Positions 30,201 through 39,311 of a DNA stretch of 64,000 nucleotides are shown one piece after another. This stretch comes from Kalmanozyma brasiliensis GHG001 (lineage: Eukaryota; Basidiomycota; Ustilaginomycetes; Ustilaginales). Numbering within the stretch: position 1 is the stretch's first letter; each line of letters starts with the position of its first letter. The DNA is taken from the NCBI RefSeq assembly GCF_000497045.1, contig NW_015961992.1, positions 188,259-252,258 on the forward strand, given 5' to 3'. The notes below the pieces were generated by a model. It did no database searches and was not told the origin of the DNA. It saw only the letters and a program-made list of their open reading frames with translations. Made by a program: the position numbers and the translations under genes.

Positions 30201-31991
30201 AAAGAAGGGCGAGATCGGATCGCGCGCCTCCCACACGAATCCATCGGGTCGACCGTAGAGTCGGAACGAGTCCATGAAGGCGATGAGCCACTTCATCATC
30301 TCGGCATTGGCACCTTTGCTGCCAGCAGTCTCGAGTTCCGGCATGAGCATGACCCAGCCCGTGCTGCGAGGGCGATGAGTGGCGGAGAGGACATGGCTGG
30401 ACGGGAAGACACCTTCGATCTTGAAGAGGCTCGATCCTTCGACCAGCTCGGGACGAGAGGGATAGACGGCAAAGGCATGAGCAGCGTAGAGGAGCGTGGC
30501 AAAGGGCTTCTTGTCCTTCTTGTTCTCGAAGAAGCTGGCGACACCGGGCGCGCCGTTGCTACCGGGAGGAGGGGGCAAATCCTTGCCGTCGGCGGAGGGG
30601 GCACCGGGCGCGGCGGTCGAGACGCTGTTGACGCTGAGGATGCTGGAACGATCGCCTCCGGAGGTGCCAATCTTCCAGAACTTCTTCTTTGCGCCGAATT
30701 CGGATTCGTCGGGCTTGTGGTCGGTGAGCACCATCCAGACCTTCTTCCATTCGGTGGAGCCCATGAAGCGAGCCTTGACCCAGCCTTCCATCTTGCCTTT
30801 GACAAGAGGGGACTTGATGGTCATCTCGGCAGCCCCGACGGCCGAAGGGTCCTTGATGCCATCCGGGGTGGAGGAGCCCGGCGATCCGACAGCACCGAGT
30901 CTAGCACGGATGAGTGCACCAGTGTAGATCTCCTCGAGACGCACCTTCTCCCAAGAAGCGAGACGGATCGCATTGATCCAGGCTTGCAAATGACGATGGC
31001 CAAGGTTGAGCCAACCGATGACGGTGCGGTGCTCTGGCTTGTTTCGGTGCTCTGGGGCGAGCCACTGCTCGAGCGACTCGGGAGGAAAGGGAGGGGGATC
31101 GCGGAAGCAAAAGATGGTGCGGTTGTTGCCAGCCGAGTTGATAGCAAAGGCGTGGTGGTAGCGACCGCGACTGCCTGGAATGAGCTTGGGGTCTTCGATG
31201 AGAAGGCCGATAAAGTCGACGAACGAGTCGGTGATGTTGATGTAGGTGGGCGGGACCTCTGCGCCTCGCTTGGCAGCTTGTTCCATCTGTTCGACATTCC
31301 AGAGGCTGAGGACAGTGCCAGAGAGTTGAACGAAGCACTCGGTCCATCGACGCTTTTCGTCTGCGACATTGAGAGCTTTGCCGTCGGTGCCGAGATCGTC
31401 TCGTTTGAGCAGGTAGCCTTCCATGTAGAGCTTCTTTTGCTGCGATTCTTGCAGGCTGAGAGCACTGCGAAGATCCTGACTCTTAAACGTAAGCGGAGTC
31501 TGAGCGGTGGAACGGATGGATCTGGCGATGGAGCCAACAGGCGAAGGCGGTCTTTGCGAGGAGGGACCGGAGCCCCTGCCACCGGCAAAGTAGTCGGGAT
31601 TGTCTAGCGGTTGAAAAGCCGACATGGGACGCATGCTACCACCGGATCGACCGGAAGCTGCGTTCTGCTGATGCTGCTGCTGCTGTGAATCGGGTCTGTA
31701 GGACTGACGCGATGACGAGTTGAGCAGGACGCTTGTGGATTGACTGTGACCATGAGACGGTTGAAAGGTGCGTGAAGGCGCCGTGTTGATGGTGGGTGGA
31801 GAAGTGGGGTTACCAGGCTGACGACCGTTGTAGCCTTGGACGTTTTGGCTGGCCGAGGGAGGCAGAGCCGAGTAAGATGAAGCGCGGAAGGAAGGATCGC
31901 GGGTCTGCTGCTGTGGCACGAATTGATCCGAATCGTAGGCTGGGCTTGAGCCACCCTGGCGGAAGTTCTGGGAGGAGAGCGAGTTGTTCAT
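27258..31991 (-). CDS. CAF120: PH-domain protein, Caf120/Skg3-like (Ccr4-Not associated)
   Basis: 1577 aa. The N-terminus is Ser/Gln-rich. A first PH domain starts near residue 190 (KKLYMEGYLLKRDDLGTDGK, RRWTECFVQLSGTVLSLW, TYINITDSFVDFIGLL), and a second PH-like module near 397 (KMEGWVKARFMGSTEWKKVW). This double-PH order matches Caf120/Skg3. About 600-1350 is disordered with an acidic tract (EEEEDEEEDEEEDDE). The C-terminus has TERERERVAAERRQREEDQL coiled coil, then Gln, Met and Gly tracts. The start at 31991 (MNNSLSSQNF) was chosen over an upstream Arg/His-rich in-frame run. Yeast Caf120 binds Ccr4-Not; the same role here is inferred. Confidence 0.8.
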   Translation of the reverse strand: MNNSLSSQNFRQGGSSPAYDSDQFVPQQQTRDPSFRASSYSALPPSASQNVQGYNGRQPGNPTSPPTINTAPSRTFQPSHGHSQSTSVLLNSSSRQSYRPDSQQQQHQQNAASGRSGGSMRPMSAFQPLDNPDYFAGGRGSGPSSQRPPSPVGSIARSIRSTAQTPLTFKSQDLRSALSLQESQQKKLYMEGYLLKRDDLGTDGKALNVADEKRRWTECFVQLSGTVLSLWNVEQMEQAAKRGAEVPPTYINITDSFVDFIGLLIEDPKLIPGSRGRYHHAFAINSAGNNRTIFCFRDPPPFPPESLEQWLAPEHRNKPEHRTVIGWLNLGHRHLQAWINAIRLASWEKVRLEEIYTGALIRARLGAVGSPGSSTPDGIKDPSAVGAAEMTIKSPLVKGKMEGWVKARFMGSTEWKKVWMVLTDHKPDESEFGAKKKFWKIGTSGGDRSSILSVNSVSTAAPGAPSADGKDLPPPPGSNGAPGVASFFENKKDKKPFATLLYAAHAFAVYPSRPELVEGSSLFKIEGVFPSSHVLSATHRPRSTGWVMLMPELETAGSKGANAEMMKWLIAFMDSFRLYGRPDGFVWEARDPISPFFAYPIGPFKDRLFLDRELAEFLEIAREDHLTTRASLHGIMAARMRGERTKILQPLPPPSQGTAASTRNTGSFDSEEAGASSRASAAESSSRLPPLSFDSTQRQQPPPASGVAMAPNASNTSERSSDQIGRISNGFKDSARGDADDDASDRAASPDFDAFRPPREARPGPPIVPVSAVPVAAPTVAHAPAPTPAGPAGAPTSNNAIPASQPARAPELAPIRTIDYAGQGERSSMRAVPSPTIPASLPTQGVQPALEPTRAAEPSLAYLTPTSNHNNNHPPALTPSSPNEPVSSRSASTFGPSGRGAEQNPAEQPRLTKRDSDLPTNYDESALYYMASISDQLPAAPAQPVVMPAPSRNVVTKESSQSSRPQSLAPASGTTSAVHSENTHTTRLSSDQQQTATAAPVPTEQIKSEPSIAPKANPTQDDSINDDALAAYSFLEQPASPVVTTKQMPPRPIEGERSPVSTASSAAPVQPATEAAPQTSVDSTFGVRPSGVQYPSTFGQNKRAAERKSAAQLQAQAHQEALSRPGRAGVNKVKGMRRPGWVDDSEEEEDEEEDEEEDDESREGLRGPVQATPAPGTVRSAASSSRGGPGTDSPVHLADSVGSLSRPTDSAPFAPAGGFPRSVSGYGASVLGDARSDSPGRSPARTGVPTHPSIQAYQRQSMFNNHLAATHGDDSRSNTPPQGPIVRDRQTFLQLNPEEQPGAMTTVFTPHGLVQAGAQDKAERSAKAQEAEARAMGTHMVNVPNKPPPPQAGLLGAITAHERDRKGAGGFGATLTERERERVAAERRQREEDQLRQQQQQAQQQQMQQMAYFNPMLYQQMMMSGMMGGMGGMGGMGMMGMGMPQMGAFGGSQMGGGGSQMGGMGGGFDPMMAQQQAMQAAQMAYMNALSQAHQEGSAMGHGSVLGHQSPSAAPASPMGMPMGSMPFMASPHMSMVGMPFPGYMSQMGGMQSEQGGAGGAASPSPRPPASKPNGQGS

Positions 31992-32994
31992 GATGAAGAA
32001 TGAATGCGTCGAGCGCACAATGTAGCAAGAAAAGCGGTGCGGTCGGTAGCAGGTTGCGCTCTGAGCGGCGATACGGCGCCAGTGTCGGTCGAAATGAAGC
32101 TCTAGGATGAAGTCGGGCGATTCGAGGATGTATGGATGATGAAGGAGGGAAGAAGGATAGCGACGAGAGCCGGATGGCACAAATGAAAGGATAGGAATGA
32201 AATCTGTGCTTTGCTGCTGTTGGTGCTAAGTTTAAACCAAGGCTCGAGCGTTGGACTGAGCAAGAGGGCCGGACGAGGCTGTGTGTGTGTGTGATGCATA
32301 CCGTCGGCCCTCGTGCAACTGGAATTTTCGAACAGAACTCGCACAGGAGCACCACAGATACAAACACTTCTCCTTGACTCAGGTCGTCGGACTTTCAAAG
32401 CGAATAATGACAGGAGAGCCTCTCTGGTTCGTTGGACGAACAAGAATGGGCCGTCGATGGCAGCAGCAGCTTGTTGCCGAAATCGGGGTTGGCGAGGATC
32501 ATGGACAAGCGAGTGCTCGGCTGGTGGATGATGATGATGCTGCTCGCTGCCGTCTGTTGCAACCAAGCGTATCCACAGGACTCCGGATTTCACCCATCTT
32601 GCCAGGATCCTCGTCGAGTCGTACAGCCACAACCATCTCTGTTAGACCTTCTAATCTATCTCTTCCTTCGGTAAATCGATCTATCGGGCGCGCGTATCAA
32701 GAATGGACCCTCGATTTGAAAAGCCGGTGAGGCTCGCGATACGCCTCTCGGTGCGCTAAGTCGCAATCAGGCTGAGAGAGACGTGAAAGCAGCTTTGGAC
32801 GGACTGGCACGCACCCCCGCTCTCACCGCTCTCCGCTCTTTTTTCCGGTCCGAGTGAGCATCACTGCTATCATCATCCCCACCTTTCTCTCATTCCTTCA
32901 TCGACATCTCCTCCACCACCTTTCTGGTTCCGTCTCTCCCCACCTTGTTCCACCCCGCCCTGCATCGGTCGCAGTGGCTCTGATCCCTTCGAAC
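31992..32994. other. Divergent promoter region, CAF120-like / ABCD transporter
   Basis: 1003 bp between divergent starts. It holds a (GT)n run at about 32280-32293, a GGAATTTTCG patch at 32321-32330, and pyrimidine-rich leader DNA (32820-32940) before the transporter start. A minus-strand frame of about 176 codons (32102-32632) has no family features. Confidence 0.4.
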
Positions 32995-35451
32995 ATGGCC
33001 GCCCAATCCAAGCTTCGTCAAGATCCAAAGGGCTGGCTCGCACAGCTTCTCAATCCTCAACAGAGAGCAAAGCAAGGTCTCGGCCTCGTCGCTGTCCTCA
33101 TCCTCTTCTCGCTCCGCAAGCAACTCAATCACTTCCTTCATCAGCAGAACATTCGCAAGCTCGCAACCTCCGGCAGGACAGATCTCGACGTCAACGATGC
33201 CTTGAAGCAGGTCTACGTTCCCAAGCCAGACGGCTCCCGCGATCTCCTCGTTCCCAACCGAGGTCGCGTCTCGAAAGTGCCCATCAAGCCAACCAAGTCA
33301 CGCACCTTTGACGCTGACTATGCCGTTTTCCGCCAGCTACCGCCCACTTCCGACGCCGGTGTGGCCAACGCCAAAAAGAAGCAGCTCACCGAAAAAGAAA
33401 CACAACGCTCCCAGATCGAAGATGCCAAAGCGATGCGCGCCGAGGGAGGCGCCGCTGCTGCTACAGCCAAGAAGGTCGGCGTCAACAAAGAGTTCTTCCG
33501 TCAGCTCAAAGCCATCTTCCGCATCCTCATCCCGCGCAGGAACAGCAAGGAGGTCTTCATCTTCCTCCTTCACACCTCCTTCCTCGTCCTTCGAACATAC
33601 CTTTCCATGCTCGTCGCGCGTCTCGACGGTATCATTGTTCGTGATCTCGTCTCTGCCAATGGTCGCGGCTTCTTGCGAGGGCTTGGTCTCTGGTTCCTGC
33701 TTGCCATCCCTTCCACCTACACCAACTCCATGATCCGTTTCCTCCAGTCCAAACTCGCCATCGGCTTCCGCACTCGCCTCACAAGATACGTCCACGATCT
33801 CTATCTCAACGACAAGGCCAACTTCTACCGCATCATCAACCTCGACGGTCGTCTCGATGCTGCCGATCAGTACATCACCACCGACATTGCACGCTTCTGC
33901 GAGACGCTCGCCGCCCTCTACTCGAATGTCTCGAAACCGGTGCTCGACCTCGTCATCTTCAATTACGCTCTCAGTCGATCCTTGGGACCCATGGGCATTC
34001 TCGGACTCTCTACCAACTACCTCTTCACCGGCTGGATTCTGCGACAGGTCACGCCCGCTTTCGGCAAGCTGGCTGCCATCGAAGCAAAGCTCGAGGGTGA
34101 CTTCCGTTCCGCACACAGTCGACTCATCACAAATGCAGAGGAGATCGCTTTCTACAATGGCGCCTCTATTGAAGCCGGCATTCTCAACCGCGCCTACATC
34201 CGTCTCGTCCGTCACATCGACAGCATCTTCAAGATCCGCATCGCATTCAACATGACCGAAGACTTTGTGTTGAAGTACGCATGGTCGGCCGCAGGATACG
34301 TCATCATTGCGGCTCCCTTCCTCTTCGGTCAGAAGCAGCCCGCAGCCGCCGAGTCGTCCGACGCAGCGGCTCCTGCGCCCAAGCGTCGAGAAGTGGACAG
34401 CACCGTCGCATCCAAGACCGAGTCGTACATTTCGAACCGTCGTCTGCTCTTGTCGCTCGCCGATGCGGGAAGTCGACTCATGTACAGCTACAAGGAGCTC
34501 GCCGAGCTGGCCGGTTTCACGAGTCGTGTCTACACGCTCATCTCGACGCTGCACTTGCTCAACAAGGAGCAGTACCAGGCCATGCCCCGCCCTGTCGATC
34601 TCCCCGCAGACAAGCCTTTCTACGATCTCGGTCAGATCCAGGGCAAGGTGGACGTGGGTGCAGAGACGGTTGCCTTCGACAAGGTACCCATTGTCGCACC
34701 AGCGCCAGGACTGGAACGCGGAGGCGAAGAGCTGGTCAAGGACCTCACCCTCCGCGTCAAGCCGGGCGAGCACATTCTCATCACAGGTCCCAACGGTGTG
34801 GGCAAGACAGCCGTCGCCCGTGTTGTTGCTGGCCTCTGGCCCGTCTTCCAGGGTCACTTGGAACGACCCTCGATCAACGATATCATGTTCTTGCCGCAGC
34901 GCCCTTATCTGTCCGTTGGCAGTCTGCGCGAGCAGGTCATCTACCCATTCACATACCCAGAGCACGAGGCATCTGGCAAGACTGACGACGACCTGCTTGC
35001 CATTCTCAAGGACGTGCACCTCGCCTACCTTCCCAGCCGAGAAGGTGGATGGGAGACGCGTAAGGAGTGGAAGGACGTGCTGTCGGGAGGTGAAAAGCAG
35101 CGCATGGGTATGGCGCGTCTGCTCTACCACCGACCCAAGTTTGGTATCCTCGACGAATGCACCAGCGCTGTCTCAACGGATGTCGAGGGCCTCATGTACG
35201 CCAAGGCCAAGGAGCTCGGCATCACCCTGATCACCATCTCGCACCGACCTTCGCTCTTCAAGTACCACGAGGTACTTCTGCGACTGACCGGTGAAAACGG
35301 CGCTTGGGAGACCGACTTTATCGGTGCCGAGACGGAGCAGCTGTCGATGGAGCACGAGATCGAGGATCTCGAGAAGAAGATGGCCGAGGTGGAAGGGTGG
35401 AAGACGCGCATTGGTGAGATCCAGAAGGAGCTCGCATTCAGCAAAAACTAG
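32995..35451 (+). CDS. Peroxisomal ABC half-transporter, subfamily D (PXA/ALDP type)
   Basis: 818 aa. Half-transporters of this family import long-chain acyl-CoA or fatty acids for beta-oxidation. The N-terminal membrane domain (about 60-420) includes HTSFLVLRTYLSMLVARLDG and an EAA-like loop NAEEIAFYNGASIE (about 379), which is specific for subfamily D. The ATPase domain has Walker A GPNGVGKT (about 598), signature LSGGEKQRMGMARLLYHRPK (about 695) and Walker B FGILDECTSAVS (about 716). Whether it is Pxa1 or Pxa2 cannot be decided. The start at 32995 (MAAQSKLRQD) is the first true ATG of the frame. The stop is 80 bp from the convergent unknown gene. Confidence 0.93.
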   Translation: MAAQSKLRQDPKGWLAQLLNPQQRAKQGLGLVAVLILFSLRKQLNHFLHQQNIRKLATSGRTDLDVNDALKQVYVPKPDGSRDLLVPNRGRVSKVPIKPTKSRTFDADYAVFRQLPPTSDAGVANAKKKQLTEKETQRSQIEDAKAMRAEGGAAAATAKKVGVNKEFFRQLKAIFRILIPRRNSKEVFIFLLHTSFLVLRTYLSMLVARLDGIIVRDLVSANGRGFLRGLGLWFLLAIPSTYTNSMIRFLQSKLAIGFRTRLTRYVHDLYLNDKANFYRIINLDGRLDAADQYITTDIARFCETLAALYSNVSKPVLDLVIFNYALSRSLGPMGILGLSTNYLFTGWILRQVTPAFGKLAAIEAKLEGDFRSAHSRLITNAEEIAFYNGASIEAGILNRAYIRLVRHIDSIFKIRIAFNMTEDFVLKYAWSAAGYVIIAAPFLFGQKQPAAAESSDAAAPAPKRREVDSTVASKTESYISNRRLLLSLADAGSRLMYSYKELAELAGFTSRVYTLISTLHLLNKEQYQAMPRPVDLPADKPFYDLGQIQGKVDVGAETVAFDKVPIVAPAPGLERGGEELVKDLTLRVKPGEHILITGPNGVGKTAVARVVAGLWPVFQGHLERPSINDIMFLPQRPYLSVGSLREQVIYPFTYPEHEASGKTDDDLLAILKDVHLAYLPSREGGWETRKEWKDVLSGGEKQRMGMARLLYHRPKFGILDECTSAVSTDVEGLMYAKAKELGITLITISHRPSLFKYHEVLLRLTGENGAWETDFIGAETEQLSMEHEIEDLEKKMAEVEGWKTRIGEIQKELAFSKN

Positions 35452-35531
35452 CGGCAATCTGTCGGAAGCGGGGCAGGTTAGACCATTGCAATGCTATTCT
35501 GTTGTACAAGATCTCGAGAAGACTATGCTCG

Positions 35532-36140
35532 TTAGCTGATGGTGATGACCGCCCACTGACAAGCGCCGGCACGTTCAGCGTTCCACCGATCTGCTCCGCG
35601 GGCGCCAGCTCCGGCCAGTTCGACCTGGAGCTTGAACTTTCTCTCCTGTGCTGTATCTGCTGCCTTCAGCTGCAGGCTCCACTCCATCCAAGCCGCAGGA
35701 CCCGAACGATCTCCAGCTCCACCCCCTTTGCGGTGCGGCTCGCCGAGGTCTGTGACTAGGTCCTTGCCTTTTGTATCGGACTTGATCGATACCTCTAGCG
35801 GATGCGTGACGGCGTCAGTGCGAGCCGCCTTGAGAGTGAGTGGGAGGGCGGGAAAGCAAGTCCATCGTTTGTCCTCGTGCCCTGAGTAGACATCGATGGC
35901 TGCCAGACGCAGGTCTTGAAGATTTGCCTTGGATGCATCTGTTTTCGATGTGGCTGGCTCGAACTGGAAGCTCAAACCCAAAGCCGGGTAGTTGTGGTAG
36001 ACGATATCGGGGTACGCCTTGACTTCTGGTTCAACTAGATCCGCCGACTTGTCGCTCCTGCCTTGATTCAGCAGAGCCTGTAACTCTGGCTGACTTGGAG
36101 GGCAGCCAAGCACGCCGACCAGCTCATCGAAGCTGAACAT
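35532..36140 (-). CDS. Conserved-looking fungal protein of unknown function
   Basis: 202 aa, no intron. The start at 36140 (MFSFDELVGVLGCPPSQPEL) has nothing hydrophobic before it. Notable stretches: YPDIVYHNYPALGLSFQFEP, DLRLAAIDVYSG, WTCFPALPLTL, DLGEPHRKGGGAGDRSGPAA with WMEW, and a final RAGACQWAVITIS. The pattern of aromatic residues with a GEP-RKGGG loop suggests a folded beta-rich domain rather than disorder. I do not recognise a named family. Many smut proteins of this shape are uncharacterised. Confidence 0.72.
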   Translation of the reverse strand: MFSFDELVGVLGCPPSQPELQALLNQGRSDKSADLVEPEVKAYPDIVYHNYPALGLSFQFEPATSKTDASKANLQDLRLAAIDVYSGHEDKRWTCFPALPLTLKAARTDAVTHPLEVSIKSDTKGKDLVTDLGEPHRKGGGAGDRSGPAAWMEWSLQLKAADTAQERKFKLQVELAGAGARGADRWNAERAGACQWAVITIS

Positions 36141-36548
36141 TGTTCCTCTGTTGCAATGTACATTCATGCTCGACTCGGCTGAGCCGACTGCTGATGGTGG
36201 CAGGGAGCGAGGAAGCGTGGGAAAGGTGGATCACGAAATGTGGGTTGGGTCATGCATTGTTTGACTTGCTGTGGAGGAAAGCGCTTCTTGATGCTTTGCC
36301 GACGTCAAAATGTCGGCCCGCGTCCCGAACTGTCACTCGCACGCACACATTTAAGTGTTGCGTTGTTATCACATTCTTGACCTTGACCCACGCTGTCTGT
36401 CATCACATCGACTGCGGAAGCGACGGACCCGCCGATGCTACGAGTCTTGCAGCAAGACCAATAGAGACGCTGCTTCCTTCAGCAGTCACATCTTCGTCAA
36501 TCGCGGTGACCGAGCCTCTTCAGCCGGAACTCGCGAACGAGTCACACG
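36141..36548. other. Divergent promoter region
   Basis: 408 bp between the unknown gene at 35.5 kb and the DPF/DPW protein. It includes a CAT-rich T/A patch around 36355. No gene was recognised. Confidence 0.35.
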
Positions 36549-38786
36549 ATGGACGCCTGGTCAAGCCCATGGGGCGACGACAGTGCAACGCCACAAGCCT
36601 CGACGTCAAAGCAGGCCAAGGAAGTTGATGACATATTTCCGACAAGGGTTGCACAATTGTCGTCTCTCAACGCTTTCGACGCATCCGATCCGTGGGCCAA
36701 CGACTCCGCGACACCAGTGCAAGAATCCGATCCATTGCCGGTCAGCAGCGCCCCATCTTCTACCCAGAATATCCATACAACGGATGATGCCGCAGACACA
36801 AGCTTTCAGAGTACCTCCTACACCGTCACAGCTTGGGGCGATGCTTCCACCAGTCCAGTCCGCGAGGCGCTCGACCCACCAACAACAACACCTGCAGCAA
36901 ACCATCTTCCTCCTGCCGACGATTCAGAAACGAGGACGCGCCCTGATCGACAGCAGTCCCTCTCATCATACGATCCGTGGGCAGCCGGTACCTCATCAGG
37001 CTGGGGCGACGAGCCAGGAGCGTCCTCTGCTACCTTTCCAACAACAGAGCCGGAGTCGTCTTCAACGGGCTGGGGAGCAAATGAGATCCCTTACTCTCCG
37101 CCGCGTGATCTCGAGCAGCACTTCTCCGCAACCCACCTTGGGAGCCCAACCTCGAGCGCAAATCCTTACGCAGCGCACGAAGCTGTGGAAAGGTCCAGCA
37201 ATGACCAGGCCAGCACGGGAACCGGACTGGATGTCTGGGCAGCAGAAGCATCTACCAGAGAAGAAAAAGCGCGTCGTCTCGATCGAGAGGAGATCGATGA
37301 ACTCAAGGTGGACGCTCGCAAGCTGATCAGCAGCATCAAAACAGACAAAGAAACGCAAGCTAGCTTTGCCAATCCTAGCAGCACCCAAGAAGGGTGGACG
37401 GATCTCTTTGGAAGCCAGGGCACCCAGCGAGACAAGCTGCATCACCTTCAGACACCGCCCTCGGCACTCACGTCTTCGAGTGGTGCTCTCCGTGCCAATG
37501 TCTTGCAATCCAGTCCTGCAACGCTCAACCAGCTCCGCGGCTCTATCGTAAAGACGGAGAATCGCGGCGTCAAATTAGCTTCGGCGGAAAGCAGTTCAAG
37601 CTGGCAAAGAGGCTCGCGACCCACAACGAAGACAGACTGGCTCCCGGATCAGTTGACGGCCGAAGCAGACGGGCTTTCCTTTGGGGTCTCAAGCGCGGCA
37701 GCAAGCTCAAACACCTCCGCCACGACGTCTGGACCCGGCTGGACGCAAACATCGAGCAACGAGACACGCTCGACCTCTGGCTCCGGCTTTCTCGCATCTT
37801 TCTTCAAGGCACGGCAGGCAAGTGCGGCGAGCACTGCCGCTGCCCCAGACTCAGCTCCAAAGCCGGCAAGAAGCTCTACCTCGTCCTTCGAGGCATCCCC
37901 AGGCATGTCCTCGAACGCACAATTCGAGCCGTACCAAGACACAGCCGGCAAGAGATATTCTGACGACCCAACAGGCCCCGACCTCTTGTCACTCGACACG
38001 GACACGGCAAGAGCTCCCACCGCGCCTTCAAAAGACACGCCGAGCGGATCTGCGCAGGGTGCCGGGCTGCTGAGCAGGTGGAGAAACAGCGGCATCTTCA
38101 AGGCGTCGGGAAAGAAGCAGAATCCAAACTGGGCGTCGAGCAACTTGCGTGGAGACGACCTGGACTGGTTGGACGAGCAGGAGAGCGCCGACTCCAGGGT
38201 AGGAAGATACCACTACAATGAAGACGAAGAGGCGGACGATGCATTTAACAGCTCCCGGGACTCTGCACCACCACTGCCACCTTCGAAGGCAAAGACAGAA
38301 GTCGCGCCGGCATCACAAGCGCTTGATCCATTCGACAATTTGTTCGATCCGGTACAGCCAATGCCAAGCTTCAATGCGATGGCCAACACAACCGCGACAT
38401 CGTCGGCGCGCTCCAGCTTTTCTGCGAGTCGCATGAGCGGCGACGGCGGCATGGTGACCATCAACACCAACCTGGGAAGGACAAACAGCTTCAGGAAGAG
38501 CGCTGCGTCGCCGCTACAGCCTCCGCCTCAGTCGCAGGGCGCGAGGATGCCGTTCGCCCCGCCGCCGCGTGCCCACGCGGCTTCGCCAAACACAGTGCAA
38601 AAGCCAGCACCAACCACGCCGGATCCGTTTGCCGACTTCTTGACCGACGCGCCTTCGCAGCCGACGTCAAACGCAAGTGGCTTCAAAGCACCTCCTCCAG
38701 CAACGACCACCTTCCAGGCGCCACCAACCAACGGCAAGGGTGGCGCGCTGACCGCAGACGACCTTTTGTTCTTCGACAGCCTTTGA
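36549..38786 (+). CDS. Disordered protein with DPF/DPW and clathrin-box-like motifs (adaptor-like)
   Basis: 745 aa, low complexity, rich in Ser/Thr/Ala/Pro. Short motifs recur: DPWANDS, DPWAAG, DPFDNLFDP, DPFADFL (alpha-ear type DPW/DPF), GWTDLF (a WxxF-type motif), DLLSLD (clathrin-box-like) and a C-terminal ADDLLFFDSL. WGDD/GWGDE/AWGD motifs repeat in the first 200 residues. A charged helix EEKARRLDREEIDELKVDAR lies at about 237-256. Such motif sets occur in endocytic and Golgi adaptor accessory proteins. The family is not recognised; function is inferred. No intron. Confidence 0.75.
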   Translation: MDAWSSPWGDDSATPQASTSKQAKEVDDIFPTRVAQLSSLNAFDASDPWANDSATPVQESDPLPVSSAPSSTQNIHTTDDAADTSFQSTSYTVTAWGDASTSPVREALDPPTTTPAANHLPPADDSETRTRPDRQQSLSSYDPWAAGTSSGWGDEPGASSATFPTTEPESSSTGWGANEIPYSPPRDLEQHFSATHLGSPTSSANPYAAHEAVERSSNDQASTGTGLDVWAAEASTREEKARRLDREEIDELKVDARKLISSIKTDKETQASFANPSSTQEGWTDLFGSQGTQRDKLHHLQTPPSALTSSSGALRANVLQSSPATLNQLRGSIVKTENRGVKLASAESSSSWQRGSRPTTKTDWLPDQLTAEADGLSFGVSSAAASSNTSATTSGPGWTQTSSNETRSTSGSGFLASFFKARQASAASTAAAPDSAPKPARSSTSSFEASPGMSSNAQFEPYQDTAGKRYSDDPTGPDLLSLDTDTARAPTAPSKDTPSGSAQGAGLLSRWRNSGIFKASGKKQNPNWASSNLRGDDLDWLDEQESADSRVGRYHYNEDEEADDAFNSSRDSAPPLPPSKAKTEVAPASQALDPFDNLFDPVQPMPSFNAMANTTATSSARSSFSASRMSGDGGMVTINTNLGRTNSFRKSAASPLQPPPQSQGARMPFAPPPRAHAASPNTVQKPAPTTPDPFADFLTDAPSQPTSNASGFKAPPPATTTFQAPPTNGKGGALTADDLLFFDSL

Positions 38787-38946
38787 TGTCCTTGTTTGTC
38801 ATGTCGTGAGGAATCACATCCAGCGTTGAAAAGGGCTGACGATTTGCCGCCGCAGTCGTGATTCGTGGCGTGAGAGAAGAGTCAAAGTTGCATTGAGACG
38901 TGACGTGTGCGAAGTGTAAGAGACGAGAGTGACGATGCTGATGTCT

Positions 38947-39311
38947 TCATTTTGACCCTTTTGTCTCTTTGAAGAGGACGTGCCTTCGTACTGCGGATCA
39001 GAGAGAAGCGGAGAGGGGTGTGTTGTCGGCGTCAGCGCTGGAACCGGATGCATGGCTGAGCCTGGATGCGGTTGACGCTTACCTTTGGGGTCGTACTTCA
39101 TCATGCTGAGCTTATCCGCCACTCTTGTTCGGCGCGTTGTGTACATGAACCCGGTGCCCGCTGTCGAGACCAGACGGGCAATAACCACACTACGAGAGGG
39201 CAGAATAGAACCGCAGCAAGGTGTTCGTCAGCTCTTGGCGCTCGCTTGAGCCTGCTACAGGCGCTATTGGCTTGTCACTGAGACCTACCGAGCTTTTGAC
39301 TTGACCGCCAT
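38947..39311 (-). CDS. MRPL39: Mitochondrial large-subunit ribosomal protein bL33m
   Basis: Complement of join(38947..38990, 39083..39189, 39289..39311), 57 aa. Exons are only 23, 107 and 44 nt. The mature reading starts MAVKSKAR, continues VVIARLVSTAGTGFMYTTRR, then TRVADKLSMMKYDPK and VRRHVLFKETKGSK. These are the L33 hallmarks: SK-R, ARLVSTAGTG, T-R, KL...YDP, HV-F-E-K. Introns are 99 bp (GTAGGT...GTAG) and 92 bp (GTAAGC...GCAG), both GT-AG and frame-keeping. Contiguous frames here miss both ends. A GGAATTTTGGCCA element lies about 115-127 bp upstream of the ATG. Confidence 0.92.

Noticed and set aside
29283..31607. 774-codon plus-strand frame opposite the Caf120-like gene
   Set aside because: Antisense shadow of a long GC-rich coding exon, very rich in Arg/Gly and Glu without any family motif.
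32102..32632. 176-codon minus-strand frame upstream of the Caf120-like gene
   Set aside because: His/Pro/Ser-rich with no motif, lies in the promoter and leader region.
33337..35130. 597-codon minus-strand frame opposite the ABCD transporter
   Set aside because: Antisense shadow; the plus strand has complete Walker A, signature and Walker B motifs.
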